The notes: generated from the sequence alone by a model not told the origin. Shown: positions 24,701-36,664, counted from the stretch's first letter. The stretch is DNA of 64,000 nucleotides from Montifringilla adamsi (GCA_017590115.1 JAGGNK010006892.1:13059736-13123735); one strand, 5' to 3'. Numbers and translations are program-made.

Positions 24701-24886
24701 TCTCCTACATGGCTGCATTTTGTGGTTTTCCGTGTATATATATACTGAATATGGAATACCATGTCTCATGTTGCTTAAAGCTATCACATCCCCATCATCC
24801 TGCAACACTTGAAATCTGAACTTTAAGCAACATGTGTACCAATTTTAGCTAAGGTAGACTTAATTTTCTTCATATTAGCTACTACA
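21739..24886. other. Intergenic, no recognised gene
   Basis: No gene, exon or repeat family could be identified apart from a 14-base inverted repeat (24767-24834). A short hairpin-like pair tcttaacttg/caagttaaga also occurs near 23640-23670. Confidence 0.65.
24767..24834. repeat. 14-bp perfect inverted repeat
   Basis: Catgttgcttaaag (24767-24780) and ctttaagcaacatg (24821-24834) are perfect reverse complements separated by 40 bases. The pair ends about 50 bases before the ERV LTR. It could be the termini of a tiny palindromic element or coincidence. Confidence 0.7.
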
Positions 24887-25372
24887 GGGCCGTGTTTTGG
24901 ATCTGTGCTGGAAACAGTGTCAATAATACAGAGGTATTTTTGTTATTGCTGAGAACAGCTTGCACCAAGCCAGCAGTGAGTAGGCTGGGGGTGCACAAGA
25001 AGTTGGAAGGGGGCAGAGTTGGGACCAGCAAGGTATTCCAGACCATATGGAATCATAATCAGCATATAAAGCTGGGAGAAGAAGGAGGAAATGGGGATGC
25101 TTGGAGTGATGGTGTTTATCTTCCCAAATAACCATTAAGCGATGGATCCCTTTCCTGGAGATGGCTAAACATCTACTTGCTCATGGGAAGTGGTGAATTA
25201 ATTCCTTATTTTGTTTTGTTTGTATGTGAGGGTTTTGCTTTTCCTATTAAACTGCCTTTATCTCAGCCCACGACTTTTCTTGATTTTGCCATTCTGATTC
25301 CCTTCTTCATCCCACTGTTGGGGGCGTGAAGGAGTGACTGGGGTGCTGAGTTGCTGGGGCTAAACCACAACA
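24887..25372 (+). mobile_element. ERVL-type solo LTR, 5'-truncated
   Basis: I recognise the 3' two-thirds of a common passerine ERVL-class LTR: a cataccatatgg-like block before cagcatataaagctgg, then gcttggagtgatggtgttta, ttcctggagatggctaaaca, gcccacgacttttcttg and the terminal ggggctaaaccacaaca. A TATA box (25065-25070) and an ATTAAA signal (25246-25251) sit at the places expected for U3 and R. The expected LTR start is not found, and no internal gag, pol or env sequence flanks it. It is therefore a solo, truncated copy with no coding capacity. Confidence 0.82.
25065..25070 (+). promoter_or_regulatory. TATA box of the LTR
   Basis: TATAAA in cagcatataaagctggg at the U3/R boundary of the solo LTR. 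Present-day activity is unknown. Confidence 0.6.
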
Positions 25373-25638
25373 CCACCTAAACACAGAAAGTCAGATCTCG
25401 CTAGAGGGGGGGGCAGCTTACTCTGTTTAATGCCTGGCACTTTTTCTAGTTTCTAATGAGTTAACCATCATACAATTAACACCTTTGGATTTTCTTCATT
25501 GCTTATTTTTTCACCTGCATTCTTATGTCCTCAAATCCGAAGTCTCACTCCCCATTAAAAACTTTTCTTCTTGCAAGGCCCCCACAACCAAAGTCTTCAC
25601 CACTGATGTCTGATTTGACAATGAATTTAAAATAATAA

Positions 25639-25700
25639 GGGGGGGGAGGGGCGGGAGGAAAGAACAAAAAACCAAAACAAACCCAAAACCACAAAAGACC
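25639..25700 (+). repeat. G-rich then A/C-rich low-complexity tract
   Basis: A purine block with long G runs (ggggggggaggggcgggagg) passes into aacaaaaaaccaaaacaaac and similar A/C words. This A/C type recurs elsewhere in the window (4264-4383 and 44798-44870). Confidence 0.85.
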
Positions 25701-25769
25701 ACTTCGAAGCCATAAGCACTAACATTTTAATGAACAGTCTCACATTATGGTGAGTGAAGGGCCATTATG

Positions 25770-26195
25770 GTGGTGAAAGGTCTAAAGAGGAAGCCATATG
25801 AAGAGCTGCAAAGTCACTTGGTGTGTTCAGCCTGGTGAAGAGGAGACTGAGGGGAAACCTCATTGCAATCTGCAGCTTCCTTGTGAGGGGAAGAGGAAGG
25901 ACAGGCACAGATCTGTTCTCTGCGGTGACCAGGACCTGAGGGAATGGCCTGAAGCTGTGTCAGGGGAGGTTCAGGTTGGCTATCAGGGACAGGTTCTTCA
26001 CCCAGAGGGTGTTTGGGCACTGGGTCAGGCTCCCCAGGGAAGTGGTCACAACACTAAGCCTGACAGAGCTCAAGAAGGACTTGTAAAACGCTCTGAGGCA
26101 CACAGTGTGATTCTTGGGGTCGTCCTGTGCAGGGACAGAAGTAGGTCTTCAGTGATCTTTGTGGATCCCTTTCAACTCAGGTGATTCTATTATTA
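25770..26195 (+). mobile_element. CR1 LINE, 3'-end fragment
   Basis: CR1 3' UTR blocks appear in order: gtgttcagcctggtgaagag, actgaggggaaacctcattg, ggacaggttcttcacccaga and ggctccccagggaagtggtc. The end is cctttcaactcaggtgattctatta. It belongs to a different CR1 subfamily from the copy at 21215. It is 5'-truncated. Confidence 0.92.
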
Positions 26196-26300
26196 GTTGC
26201 CTTCCAGTTGACCCCTCTGCGTTATAACCAAGGACCGTTCTGGGGTAAAAGCACGAGATTTCTCTTCTCTTTCTAAAAAGCAACCATAGGTTGTGGACAA

Positions 26301-26450
26301 CCCCGTTGTCCCGGTGCCAGGGTCCCTCCCAGCCCGGGCGCTGCCACCGTCTCCCGGCAGCCGCGGAGGGGGAAGCGCCGCCTCTGCAGCACCCTGGACA
26401 GCGCCCGAGCCGGCCCCGCTCCCGGCGCCACCGACGGGGCGCGCCGGGCC
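26301..26450. promoter_or_regulatory. Orphan CpG-dense block (CpG-island-like)
   Basis: About 21 CpG dinucleotides occur in 150 bases of very high GC, set in otherwise CpG-poor, AT-rich DNA. Sub-blocks include cagccgcggagggggaagcg and accgacggggcgcgccgggc. It stops abruptly at ttaatacaattag. It lies between two CR1 fragments, about 9 kb past the ELMOD1 tail and 10 kb before the SLN tail, so it cannot be the promoter of either. It could be the promoter of an unannotated transcript or a GC-rich repeat fragment. No open frame of note covers it. Confidence 0.7.
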
Positions 26451-26589
26451 CTGTTAATACAATTAGGTAAATTTTAGTTGAGTTTCTGACGGAATTCAGA
26501 GCTTGGGCAGTCGTGTTGAGGCCATGCCCTTCAGGGTTTTGGATCTGTACGGGGTGATTTTTCGCTCAGTTTGCCTGTCAGAGTTCACA

Positions 26590-26719
26590 GAGATGCTGGA
26601 CAATGCTCTTGGCCATGTGGTTTAGTTTTACATATTGCTGAGAGGAGCAGGGTGTTGGGCTCGATGAGCCTTATGGGTCCCCTTCCAACTTGAAATAATT
26701 TATTATTCTATTCTATCGA
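26590..26719 (+). mobile_element. CR1-type 3' terminus, short
   Basis: Gcagggtgttgggctcgatg and agccttatgggtccccttcc followed by a ttattattctattcta tail match the last part of CR1 subfamilies that end this way. About 130 bases. The left border is fuzzy. Confidence 0.75.
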
Positions 26720-28424
26720 GTTTCCTGAATAGGAGTTGGCTGTTGTGAATTCCCTCAGCTTGGGGATAGTCTGCCAAGGACCCTGCACTTCAGACCTGAG
26801 AGATCCCAAAGTGACAGGAGCAGCCTGGAGGGAATAAAATCAGTGTGGCATTTCTCTTCCCTGAGGGAAGCATTTTCAATGCTGTGAAACACTGCTCTGA
26901 GTTACCTAAACACTGCCTAAATTCCATAAAGGCAAGTGCAGGTAGGCCTATTCACATCTACTTGTTTGTTCCTGTAAGCAAACCACAGCAACTTTCATTT
27001 CTCTCCATTGTAAAATGTCTTCCTCCTCATTGAGCCAGGCTGGGAAGGCTGACACCTCTTAACTCTGAAAGAAGCCTTTGATATTTGCTTTCATAGGAAC
27101 TCCTTAAGAGGTAGTATCCCTCTCCAAGCTAGAACAGTGGTTATAAAGTATTCCTGATGGATTCCCATTCCCTGGGACCACTGGCAGCATCTTTTGACAT
27201 TGGTAGCCCCACACATCTCAACACCGCAGCATAGTAATCAACTACACCAGCCATTAGCTGGACTAGGAAAGTTCTTCAAAGTCTCCATTGCTAACATCCA
27301 AACCCATTGTTTTGTGTGCAAGGAAAAGTTTTTTCTTTCTTCTTTGCTGTTATGTTGTATGTATTTGAAGGCTGTTAACAATCTTCCTTTGTCATAATTG
27401 GCCCATCTCCATTCCCCGGTGAGGTGCCTGGGGTCTGCTGCTGGGGCTGGTCACATTGATGCCCTGATGATAGGTGAAACAATGTGCAATAACTCTTCAG
27501 AATACCTACTGAGATTTAGCAGCTGTGGGTTAAGCTTCCTGTGGAGCCAGCAAGCCTATCCTCATGTTCCTCAGGTCTCAATGTCTTTTATTCTCCTTCT
27601 GCAGATTTGTCTAAACATTCAAACATATCTGTTCTGTTTTCTTTCAAAACATCTTGTACCTTTGAGTTTTACACTTCAGTTTTGCTTTGTGAAATGCCTT
27701 TCTTCATTTTATATGTCACTATTATGTTTGCAATTTATTTGACAGACTGGGAGACTGCAAATAACCAGCCTTTTTGCCTTTATTTGCTATTTCTCATGTC
27801 TTTTCTTCAGTTACCTTTTTCTTCAAGGTAAAGGGATCTATGTCTACCAAATTTATTCTCAAGTCAAAACTGTTACAATGCTTTTTATTATTTTATTGCT
27901 CTCTGCAATTTTTCTAACACTGACCATGGAGCTGATGCGTTCAGGGAACATTCTGCAGTTATTCCTAGGTTTTTCCTGTATGCCAGTGTCTGCTGAGCTC
28001 ATTATTTTGTGTTGGAATGTTCTTTCTCCCTATTTATCCTCCTTCACATTTGTCAACTTTTATCCAACATTTGTTAGCTTTATCTATCATTTTATCACTT
28101 ATTATTTGGCATTCAGTTGACTTTCTGGAACCCTTCATCTACGACATTTATACCACCAGAAAATTTTGCAGTCCTTCTGCTTTTCCTGTGAATACATTAA
28201 ACAACACAGTCTCTTGTGGACCTCCTTTTATTATGCAATCTCACTGTTCACTGCCACTCTCTTTCCATCTTTCACCCAGTTAAAGGGAGAACTCCCCTTT
28301 CTCTCCCATCACAGTTTGTGGTTTTTAAAACATAGTGATTGGCTGACTTTTACTGTTCCAAAATTATAATAAATACCAAGGGCAGGATTTCCCTGTGCAG
28401 AAGCCTTGTCAACTTTTCCACTTA
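26720..28424. other. Intergenic, T/C-rich, no recognised gene
   Basis: The plus strand is T/C-rich between about 27.5 and 28.3 kb, which produces overlapping hydrophobic open frames without family resemblance. It may include old LINE sequence continuous with the reverse-transcriptase remnant to the right, but I cannot show that. Confidence 0.55.
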
Positions 28425-28620
28425 GATTCACAGAACTGTAGAATTGCTTAGATTGGAAAAGGCCTTTAAAATCATCGGCTCCAACCATTAACCCGGCATT
28501 GCCAAGTCCACCACTAAACCATGTCCCCAAGTGCCACATCTACACATTTTTTAAATGCCAGCAGAGATGTTGATTCCACCACTTCCCCGGGAAGCCTGTT
28601 CCAATGCTTGACAACCCAAG
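28425..28620 (-). mobile_element. CR1 LINE, 3'-end fragment
   Basis: Antisense CR1 tail and 3' UTR: cacagaactgtagaattgct, cggctccaaccattaacccg, gtccaccactaaaccatgtc and gggaagcctgttccaatgct. About 195 bases. It probably inserted beside or into the older LINE remnant on its right. Confidence 0.9.
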
Positions 28621-28679
28621 GCAATTATGTGCCTTTGAATTCTGTCCGGTTTTCTGTGGTTTGGGTTTTTTTTTGGAAA

Positions 28680-28925
28680 TGGAGTTTCCTGGTCTGTAAC
28701 TGCCCAGCTGTCCTCTGCAGTCCTCTTAAAAACTGATATTTCATCTGCCACCTCTCATTTCTCTGGTACCAGTCTGATGTGAGCAATAAGTTACACTCCA
28801 CAGTAACTTGGCAGGCAATTTCATATCCAAGCTCCTTTAGAATCACCGGGTGAACATCATCTGGTCCCGTTGATATATCACTGCTCATGCTACTGGCTTC
28901 TGGCCCATCAGTTGAGACCATTACT
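28680..28925 (-). mobile_element. Ancient CR1/L3-like LINE, reverse-transcriptase remnant
   Basis: On the minus strand the frame reads GPDDVHPVILKELGYEIA, matching the start of the CR1/L3-type reverse-transcriptase domain (GPDxIHPxxLKEL). About 150 bases further it shows a GSYRP-like piece equivalent to the family's NYRPVSLT. The region in between is frame-broken. It looks much older than the neighbouring CR1 3' end and has no function. Confidence 0.75.
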
Positions 28926-31900
28926 CATCACCTGCAGATGAAAGTTCTAGCATGGAAACTCTCCTAATCCCTTCTGCAGTGAACACTGCTGCAGGTAATT
29001 AATATACCTTTCCTATACCAAACATATTTTCTGTGCACTCCTGCTCTGTATCTATCATCTACAAACCCTGCAGTCTCCTGGCAGGTTGCCTGCTTCTGAT
29101 GTATTTTATTTTTAGCTTTTAATGCATGTGCTGTGCTGTTAATCAACAGTTTTCTTGGCCTCCTTACAACCTTTTATTTAACTTCTCTGAGTTCTTTTCA
29201 GTTTTGCCAATGTAGATATATTATCTGTGTTTTGAGCAGTAGTATTTTATTCATAACTCCCCCCTGTGCTTTGCTGATTCTTCTTTCAGCCTTCCTAGTC
29301 CCATAAGGAAGTTTCCCTCCTGCACATTGTGGTCACTGTCACACCATCATTCTACAAAGGTAACACTTGATCCTGATCCTGTGTTCTGTTAATGGCTGCA
29401 CGACTTCTCCTTTTGTGATGTCTGACTGGCCAAGGAGAAATAATTTATGTTGCTAAAAAGTGTAGTGGGAATGAGAGACCTGTTTGACATTTTTCCACTT
29501 TGTGGAGGCGGTGTGAAGCTGGAGTTTTCTATGGCCACAGTGTTTTCTGCCTTACAGTCTCCCTGGTGTCTTATTCCGGATGACACTTTAGTCCTAATTG
29601 CACTTTTCCTATTTTTGAAATGTCAGGCTGGAGAGTTATTATATATATTTTTTTAACAGTGAGTTTATTTTGATAAAGATTTCTTTAATGCATACTGCAC
29701 CTTATTTACTTATATTGTCATTGTTGTCTTTCTGATATTTGCATTAACACCATGTCCTACAGTCTTTTCCTATTTCTGGCTAAATGGGCCTTTATTTGTT
29801 GAAATTTCTGATTGTTTTTTTTATTTTTCCCATCTGAATTTCATTGACTTTCACTCTGTTCTGTGTCAGGGAATGCAGTATGGTATGATTTAAATCCATA
29901 AGCTGAGCATTACACATTTGGATCTGGCTGTTTATGCAGACAAGCTTTCCCCAAGCCTGAAAGGGACTTTTCAGTAATTTCGGTGCTCAGCTGAATGCAG
30001 CCTCAGAAGAGAGAAGAGCCAAAACTCCCAACCAAGGCTGCAAAAAGGACTCTGAGACAAGAGGTGTAAGTTCCCACTTATTAATCTGTTGACTCTGGGA
30101 CAACAGGTATAAGTTCCCACTTATTAATCTCACAGGAGACTTTATTTAGCCTCATTGTGACATGGAATTGACTGTGTCTGATGAGACATTTTCAGTTTCA
30201 CAGTTTTCTTGATACACAGGTGAAAATGCAGCTGAAGTACCCGGAGGTATCATTAAGTAGGGAAGTATCCTAGACTGAAAAAAGAAAAAAAAAACCAAGG
30301 CTTAGTGTTTCCAATGCTGTCTGTCTTCTGACTTCACTTAGATTTAAACCACTTTAAAAAATAAGCTAAGTTTAAAATTCTATTTTAAATAGAATAGAAT
30401 AAAAATTCTGTTTTAAATTGTAAAAACAAATCTGTTGCAAAAGAAGTCTATTAAACTCAGTTAATTGCTATTACTTATTTTGTTCCAAGCCAAATAGGTT
30501 TTATAACCTAGCAATTTGAAAGCACAGTTTGAAATACAGGAATAGAGCATACTGTTTCTGAATAATAGCTTCATTAAAGTGTTAGTTAATACTGCTTATA
30601 GTGAAATTATTTTGTTGAAAATTGTGTTGAAGTGGAAGATCGAAAGCTACTTCTGGCATATCTATTCCAGGTGATGCTAAAACAGAACCCTGTGGAGGGC
30701 AGATCACAACCAGAGAGACACAGGGGCAGATCCTTGTCTCATATAACCAGCCCCAGCTCCACTGGAGCACACTGGGGAGATAAATGGCTTGCAGCAAACC
30801 AAAGCAGACCCTGCCTGACATGGCAACAAGGCTCGGGTCAATCCTGCTGGAACTGACAGTCACCAATGAAACTGTGCTGCAAGTATTAAAAAATTATGTT
30901 CCTGCTTTTAGCTATGCCAAGAGATGTCTGAGAGCAACAAGCTGAGCAGCAAAAGGGTTGAATGCAGCAGGGAAAAGAAGTACATGCAAAACCCATCCTA
31001 GATTATTTATTGCTTAATGTATCCCATAGTTTTGATTAAGGAATTGGGTCACTCCCACTAGATATTTTGGGTGATACATCTGGGCCAGGCTGTCACAGTG
31101 ATGTGCAAGCCCACACAAATGCCATGTGCATGTAAAAATATGCAGATTTCTATAAGCACAAGGTAGGATCTTCTCCAGGAGATCTCCTCCCAAGGCACAT
31201 ATCCATAAGGGATTAAGTCCCTCCTGAGCAACTTAGATACCTGGATCACCATGAATATCCTGACCCCATCAATTTCATCTTCACGTCACCTGAGCCACAC
31301 TTGCTCCAGGCCTTCATACACGTGGCAGGGACAGCAGGGTGGAGCAGACATGAGCAGGGCAGGACATTATTCTGGTAGACCGTGTACACCTTTGGCCACG
31401 AGGCTGAGACAAACCCACAAAACTGCTTCCCAAGAGGGCAGAGTTGAAACACAAGGAAAACAGTAATTTGGAAGAGAGGCACAGCTCTGGCTGCTCATCT
31501 GGGTACACCAAAAGGCATAAATGCAAAGCCAAAAGATTAAAGCACATCCAGGCACATACGAAAACTTTCCTGGGCCCTGCCATACAAGCTGTAGAAGAAG
31601 GAAGCATGAATCTACATTTACCTAACAACTGCTGCCAAAACCAAATTATTACTCATCTCCTTCATCCACCCACTATAGCCAAGATCTGGAAAGTACAAGT
31701 GGAATACAGCATACACAGTGGGACAAGATGACCACCTCTGTTCCTTCATATATGAATTTATGCTTCTTTGCACTCCCTCACAGATCAGCCCAGTGTGAGT
31801 AGAGATTGGCATTAGCTGATAAGCATAGCAGAGCCTGCTTGAAAACGCTGTCATCTCTCTGCAGAAGCTTCCAGCTGAACTGTTAAGCTGAGAGGTCAGG

Positions 31901-33499
31901 GTTGATTGGCTTGAGCAGCAGCTGTATGTGGCCCTGAGAAACTTGCCAAAGGCTTTTCCAGCTCAAACCCGTTAATCTGTGGGTAAACCCAGCACACAGG
32001 GGGCAAACCAGCTCAGCTGTGCAGGGGAAGAGTGATTTAGGAGCCCCCGCAATGGCAGCCCAGCGAGTCAGCACCTGTCAGTCTTCTTGATCCCTTCTAG
32101 CTCGCTGCACCAGCAAAATATAGATTATGATTGTGCCAAGTTCTTCTTGAATTGCAAGGGCATCTATTGCCTCTGGCACACTTCCAAATGCAGTTGTATA
32201 AATAGAACTGAGCTGGACTTGCTACATAGCGAGGAAGTTATTTATGCTTCATGTTTTTTTTGGCATGACCCAGAGAAAGATTCTGTGCATACACAGGAAC
32301 GCTGCCTTGATAAGGCTGAGAACCCTGGGTTTTGAGTTTTCTTCTTCCTTTTCTTTGTCATCTGCTGAACACATATGCAGCACTTACACATTTCATGTTA
32401 TATATTTCCATTGCTGAACACAGAGCTCACACAGTGTGCCATTTTTTTCCCCACAGAAAACTGAATTTTGAGTAAATCTTTGCAAACTAAAAAAATGTCA
32501 CTAAGAAAATGTTTGTAATCAATCCAGTTAGGAAGCAGCACATGCAGATCCTTGATGTCAGCCACTTCTTTTTCCCCTACTCACCTCTCTTTCATTGCAT
32601 GACAATTTCCTACCTTGTGGCTTGGAAGCAGCACATCATGAGAGTGATTGGTTATGTCACATGGGACAGAGAGCCTGCCTGGCCTGGAGCTGGGCAATAA
32701 AGGAGGAGGGGGCACAGGTCACACAGCCTACAGCAGCTTTGACATATCATTCAAAAGCAAAATGGACACAGTTGGTTTTCATACTTGACATTTGCCTTTG
32801 ACTTCTTTTTTTTTTCCCTTGATAAAAAATATTTTCTTAAAAAAAATAGAGAAACTGGTTTCAGCTGAAAACATACTGGATTGGTAAAAGCATTCTGGTA
32901 AACCCCATTGAATGATTTTCTAATGGTTAGCCAAAGTTTCAAATCTTGGTGCCTAAATTTGTTCTAGGTTGGTATCCAGGCCCATAAACTAGTGGTCTGA
33001 TTTTTCCCAAAAGCATGCTGAACATCCTGTGTCTTGAGTTTCTCTGGAGTGAGGTGCTAACGGCTCAGCAATTCCAAATGACTAAGCCTAGAGTCAAGCT
33101 TCTGAGATCTGAAATCTAGAATTAGGTATCTACAGTCTGATCCAAAACCCAGTAAAGAGAGTGGAGAGACTGCTGCTGGACTTCTGGTTCTGTGTGTGGC
33201 TAATTCATCCATGCTCATGTGTCAGAGTGAAAATTACCTCATTTGTGCCAGGTCTATCCTGAGCAACCACTGTTTTGCTCGTTGTGAGCAGCTCCTGCTG
33301 CACAGAGTGCCTTTAGCAAAGGAGGTGGGATGGCAGAGGGATGGGGTAGGAAAGTGTCACCTGGGCAATCCTCCTCATGGGCAGGAGCTGTGCTGCACTG
33401 ATGTCCTGGGCATGCTGTGTAAAACTCCTCGTGGGCCAAATGCTGACATAAAAACACATACGAGGGGCCAAGCAACTGGAAAGCTGCTCTGCAGAGCAC
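28926..33499. other. Intergenic, no recognised gene
   Basis: No supported gene. The left part may continue the old LINE. A 43-base duplication lies at 30067-30130. Several short open frames around 31.2-31.9 kb overlap on both strands and show no family resemblance. Confidence 0.6.
30067..30130 (+). repeat. Tandem duplication with 43-bp period
   Basis: Taagttcccacttattaatct occurs at 30067-30087 and again at 30110-30130. Similar flanks (gacaagaggtg and gacaacaggta) precede each copy, so the duplicated unit is about 43 bases. Confidence 0.85.
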
Positions 33500-34000
33500 C
33501 TGAGGATCACTGAGGACACTGGGCTGACCATGAACCAAAAATGGGTCCTTGCAGCAGAAGCCATACAGCTTCCTGGGCTGCACCAGGCAGAACATTGCCA
33601 GTAGACTGGGGGAGGTGATCCTTCTTTTCTGCTCAGCACTGGAGACACATCTGGAATGCTGTGTCCAGAGCTGGACTTTCCAGTACAAGAGGGACATGCA
33701 GAAGGTCAAAGCAAAGGGTCATGAAGTGAGGAAGCATCTGACATATGAAAAAGGCTAAAGGAGCTGGGACTGTTCAGCCTGGACAAGGCTTAGAGGGGTC
33801 TTCTCAGTGTATGTAAGCACCTGGTGGGTGGGAATGAACAAGAAGAGCCAGACCCTTCTCAGAGGTGCCCAACAACAAGACAAGAGGAAATGGGAACCAA
33901 CTCAAAGGCAGGAGAGACATTTAAACATAAGGAAACCTTTTTCTGCTGTGAGGACAGTCAAGCTCTGGAACGCTTTACCCAGGGAGGCTGCAGGGGCTAG
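33500..34000 (+). mobile_element. CR1 LINE, 3' region lacking the terminal end
   Basis: CR1 ORF2 end and 3' UTR blocks are in order: ttgccagtagactgggggag, gtgatccttcttttctgctc, gctgtgtccagagctggact, gctgggactgttcagcctgg, gacaagaggaaatgggaacc and tgaggacagtcaagctctgg. It stops before the typical tail, so the 3' end has been deleted. The antisense open frame over 33254-33709 is a by-product of this repeat. Confidence 0.92.
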
Positions 34001-34621
34001 AGCAGCTATTTACACTGAAGTATTGTTTTAATGAAAATTTTGCCTAAAATAATTTGACTGATAAACTAAAGACAAATCACTGTTAGCCCAGTAGTCCTTT
34101 GTTGTTCTCCATCTCCTTTATACTGAAAAAGGATGGAAAATCATGACAACATGCATCTCCACAAAGCCATCTCTCATCCAGGGACTCTTTGGTGAGGAAC
34201 AAGGCAACGGAGAGAGTTTGAGCCTTAAGGGTCACACCAAACACCTGCACTAAGGTCCCTCAAACTAGGAAATTTTGTATTTACATATCTGTATTTGGCT
34301 GAAGTTCTTTGACATTAATGTGCCTGTATACCTACAAAATGCTGGCTCTTCACAGCATCTGGCACTAAATGTTGAATTGTCTTTTTCCTCAGTTTCAGGC
34401 AAGTGACATAGGCAAATAATTTATCTCATTCAAAATCTGCTTGAAAACTAGAAATGCCTGAGAAGACAACCATTTAGGCTGGTATTCTCATTTTTAGGAA
34501 CTTGTTCAAGGTGATTTACCTTAATCATATTGTCAAAATCAGATGCATGTCAACTCTGAAAAAGATTGGTGACTAAAAGTTGTGGATGGCCCAAACTCTC
34601 CAGAATATTTTCTTATCATCT
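34001..34621. other. Intergenic between two CR1 copies
   Basis: AT-rich, with no gene or repeat recognised. Confidence 0.6.
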
Positions 34622-35200
34622 TTCAGCACAAATACTTGCTGGGTGGAGAATGGATTGACAGCATCCCTGAGGAGAAGGACTTGGAGGCATCAGCTAATGA
34701 GAAGTGAACATGATCCAGCCATGAGCACTCACATCCCAGAGAGCCAAACGTGTCCTGGGCTGCACCCAGTGGTGGGCAGCAGGGCCAGGGAGGGGATTCT
34801 GCCCCTCTGCTCTGCTCAGACCCCACCTGCAGGGCTGCTTCAGCTCTGGGGTCCCAGCACAGGGAGGACAGGGACCTGCTGGAGAAAGTCCAGAGGAGGC
34901 CACAAAGACAATCAGCATTCTGGAGCACCTCTCCTATGAAGACCAGCTGAGAGAGCTGTTCAGCCTGGAGAAGAGAAGGCTTTGGGAACACGTTCTACAA
35001 CCTTCCAGTAGCTAAAGGGGTCTGTAGGAGAGCTGGAGAGGAACATTCTACAAGGGCATGTAGTGATAGGACAAGGGGAATGGATCTAAAGTGAAAGAGT
35101 GGTCTAGTGGAAGGTGTTCCTGCCCTTGGCAGGGGAAGTTGGAACTAGATGAACTTTAAGGTCCCTTGCAAACCAAGCCATTCTGTGATTCTTCCTATCT
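34622..35200 (+). mobile_element. CR1 LINE with internal deletion
   Basis: CR1 3' sequence runs from ORF2-end blocks (gtcctgggctgcacccagtg, gggattctgcccctctgctc, tcctatgaagaccagctgag) to the tail (gaactttaaggtcccttgca, ttctgtgattctt). At about 35100, gtgaaagag is joined directly to tggtctagtgg. The block containing the usual gaggcactggaacaggttgc segment has been lost. Confidence 0.92.
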
Positions 35201-36664
35201 GAAAACTGCTAGGCTCACTTTGAACTGTTTCTGAACCACTGCTGGTTCAGACAGTGAAGACCACACCTCTGGTTTTTCCATTGCTAGACTGAGATGAGCC
35301 CAAAAATGTCAATTCACTCATGGTATTGCTCTCTTCTGGGAGTCACTGCCAGTGAAAGATTCTCATCTTTCATACTGAATTATCAAGTATTCACGGTATT
35401 TAAAAATAGATTTTCCATGTCCTTCTCTACCCACTGCTTGCATGTCTCAGCCAAGCTTATGAACACAAACAGACCATGTGCAATACTGATAAAAGAGCAG
35501 CATCTGGTGCAAGGTGGGCTGCAGAGAAAGGCTGTGTCTATTGCTGAGAGAAGTCCATTTCAATGTCTCAGCACTTTTTTTCAGAAAATTTGCCATCCCC
35601 AGAAGTTCTGGAAGCAAGTTTGCTCATTTGCAGCCAAGAATAAACAAGAGGTGACTTTTTAGCATTGCACTGCAGTGGAGATTCCTTGACTGGGAGAATG
35701 AGAGGCACAAACTTCAAAACTGCAAACCCAGATGGACAGTACTAATGACACAGAGCAAGGGCTCATTTATTAGCAAACTCTAAGCAATACAAACCCTTAA
35801 TTAGTGGTGCTAACAGAATATTTGCTCTTTCCCTGAAACCCAGGCCCAAATCCCTCTTGTGAGGGCCAGCTCTGCCTCACCATCAAAGACCTGGGCAGCC
35901 CAGCACAGCCCTGCAATGCTGCCTGCTCCTTCCAGGCTCCTGGAAGGGAAAGAGACGTGTATGAGCAGCACGGCACATACTTAACTGCCTTCCTGCAGGA
36001 AGCTGTACTTTGTGGAAGATGCTGATTCTCTGAAGCCATTAAAATGACAGATGGGGAATTCCTAGGAGGAGTTTGATTACTGATTTCACAAGCCCAGGAA
36101 CTGTGGGCTCTTCAAGCTGGCTCAAGATGTTTTAGCAGGCGACGACACCATCACAGCAACCCAGACACAGTCACGCCTCAGCCTCCTGAGGCTGGCCACG
36201 GCTGTGCCGTGGCACCTGGCACGCCACACTGGACCCAGAGGGAATTCTGCTCTGGGCAAGGCTCATGGCTGGCTGGGCTGCCAGCAGGAACCTACGCCTG
36301 CTCATCCCTCCAGGCACTGCTCCAAAAATAGCTCGGGCCAAAATAGGACTGTGGGAATCCCTGCCTGAAATTGAGCTTCAGAAAACACAATTATTGACGA
36401 TGTCCCAGTGGGACAAATGCTCTTTTTGAAGTCCGTGTCCACAGGCACCAAGTGTGTAAGTCTTTCTGAACAGAAAAATCACCCAAACAGGTCATATATG
36501 TGGTTACATATCTGTTATGCTGCAGAGTTTCCATCCTACAGCACTTTTTAAAAAATACAAATTGAAATGTAAGTAGGAGGAGCAAGCAAACCACCACACT
36601 TTCATATCACACTGTACCACAGCTATTATCGGATCAGGTCAGGAGAGGGATAAGGAATGCTCTA
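35201..36664. other. Intergenic, end of the gap before the SLN 3' end
   Basis: No gene or repeat family recognised. GC is somewhat higher at 35.8-36.3 kb without CpG clustering. Confidence 0.6.

Noticed and set aside
27398..28369. Series of overlapping hydrophobic open frames
   Set aside because: The plus strand is T/C-rich, which yields Phe/Leu/Ser frames without stops. No family resemblance, and three frames are open at once.
33254..33709. 151-codon minus-strand open frame
   Set aside because: Most of it is antisense to the CR1 copy at 33500-34000, so the frame is a by-product of the repeat.
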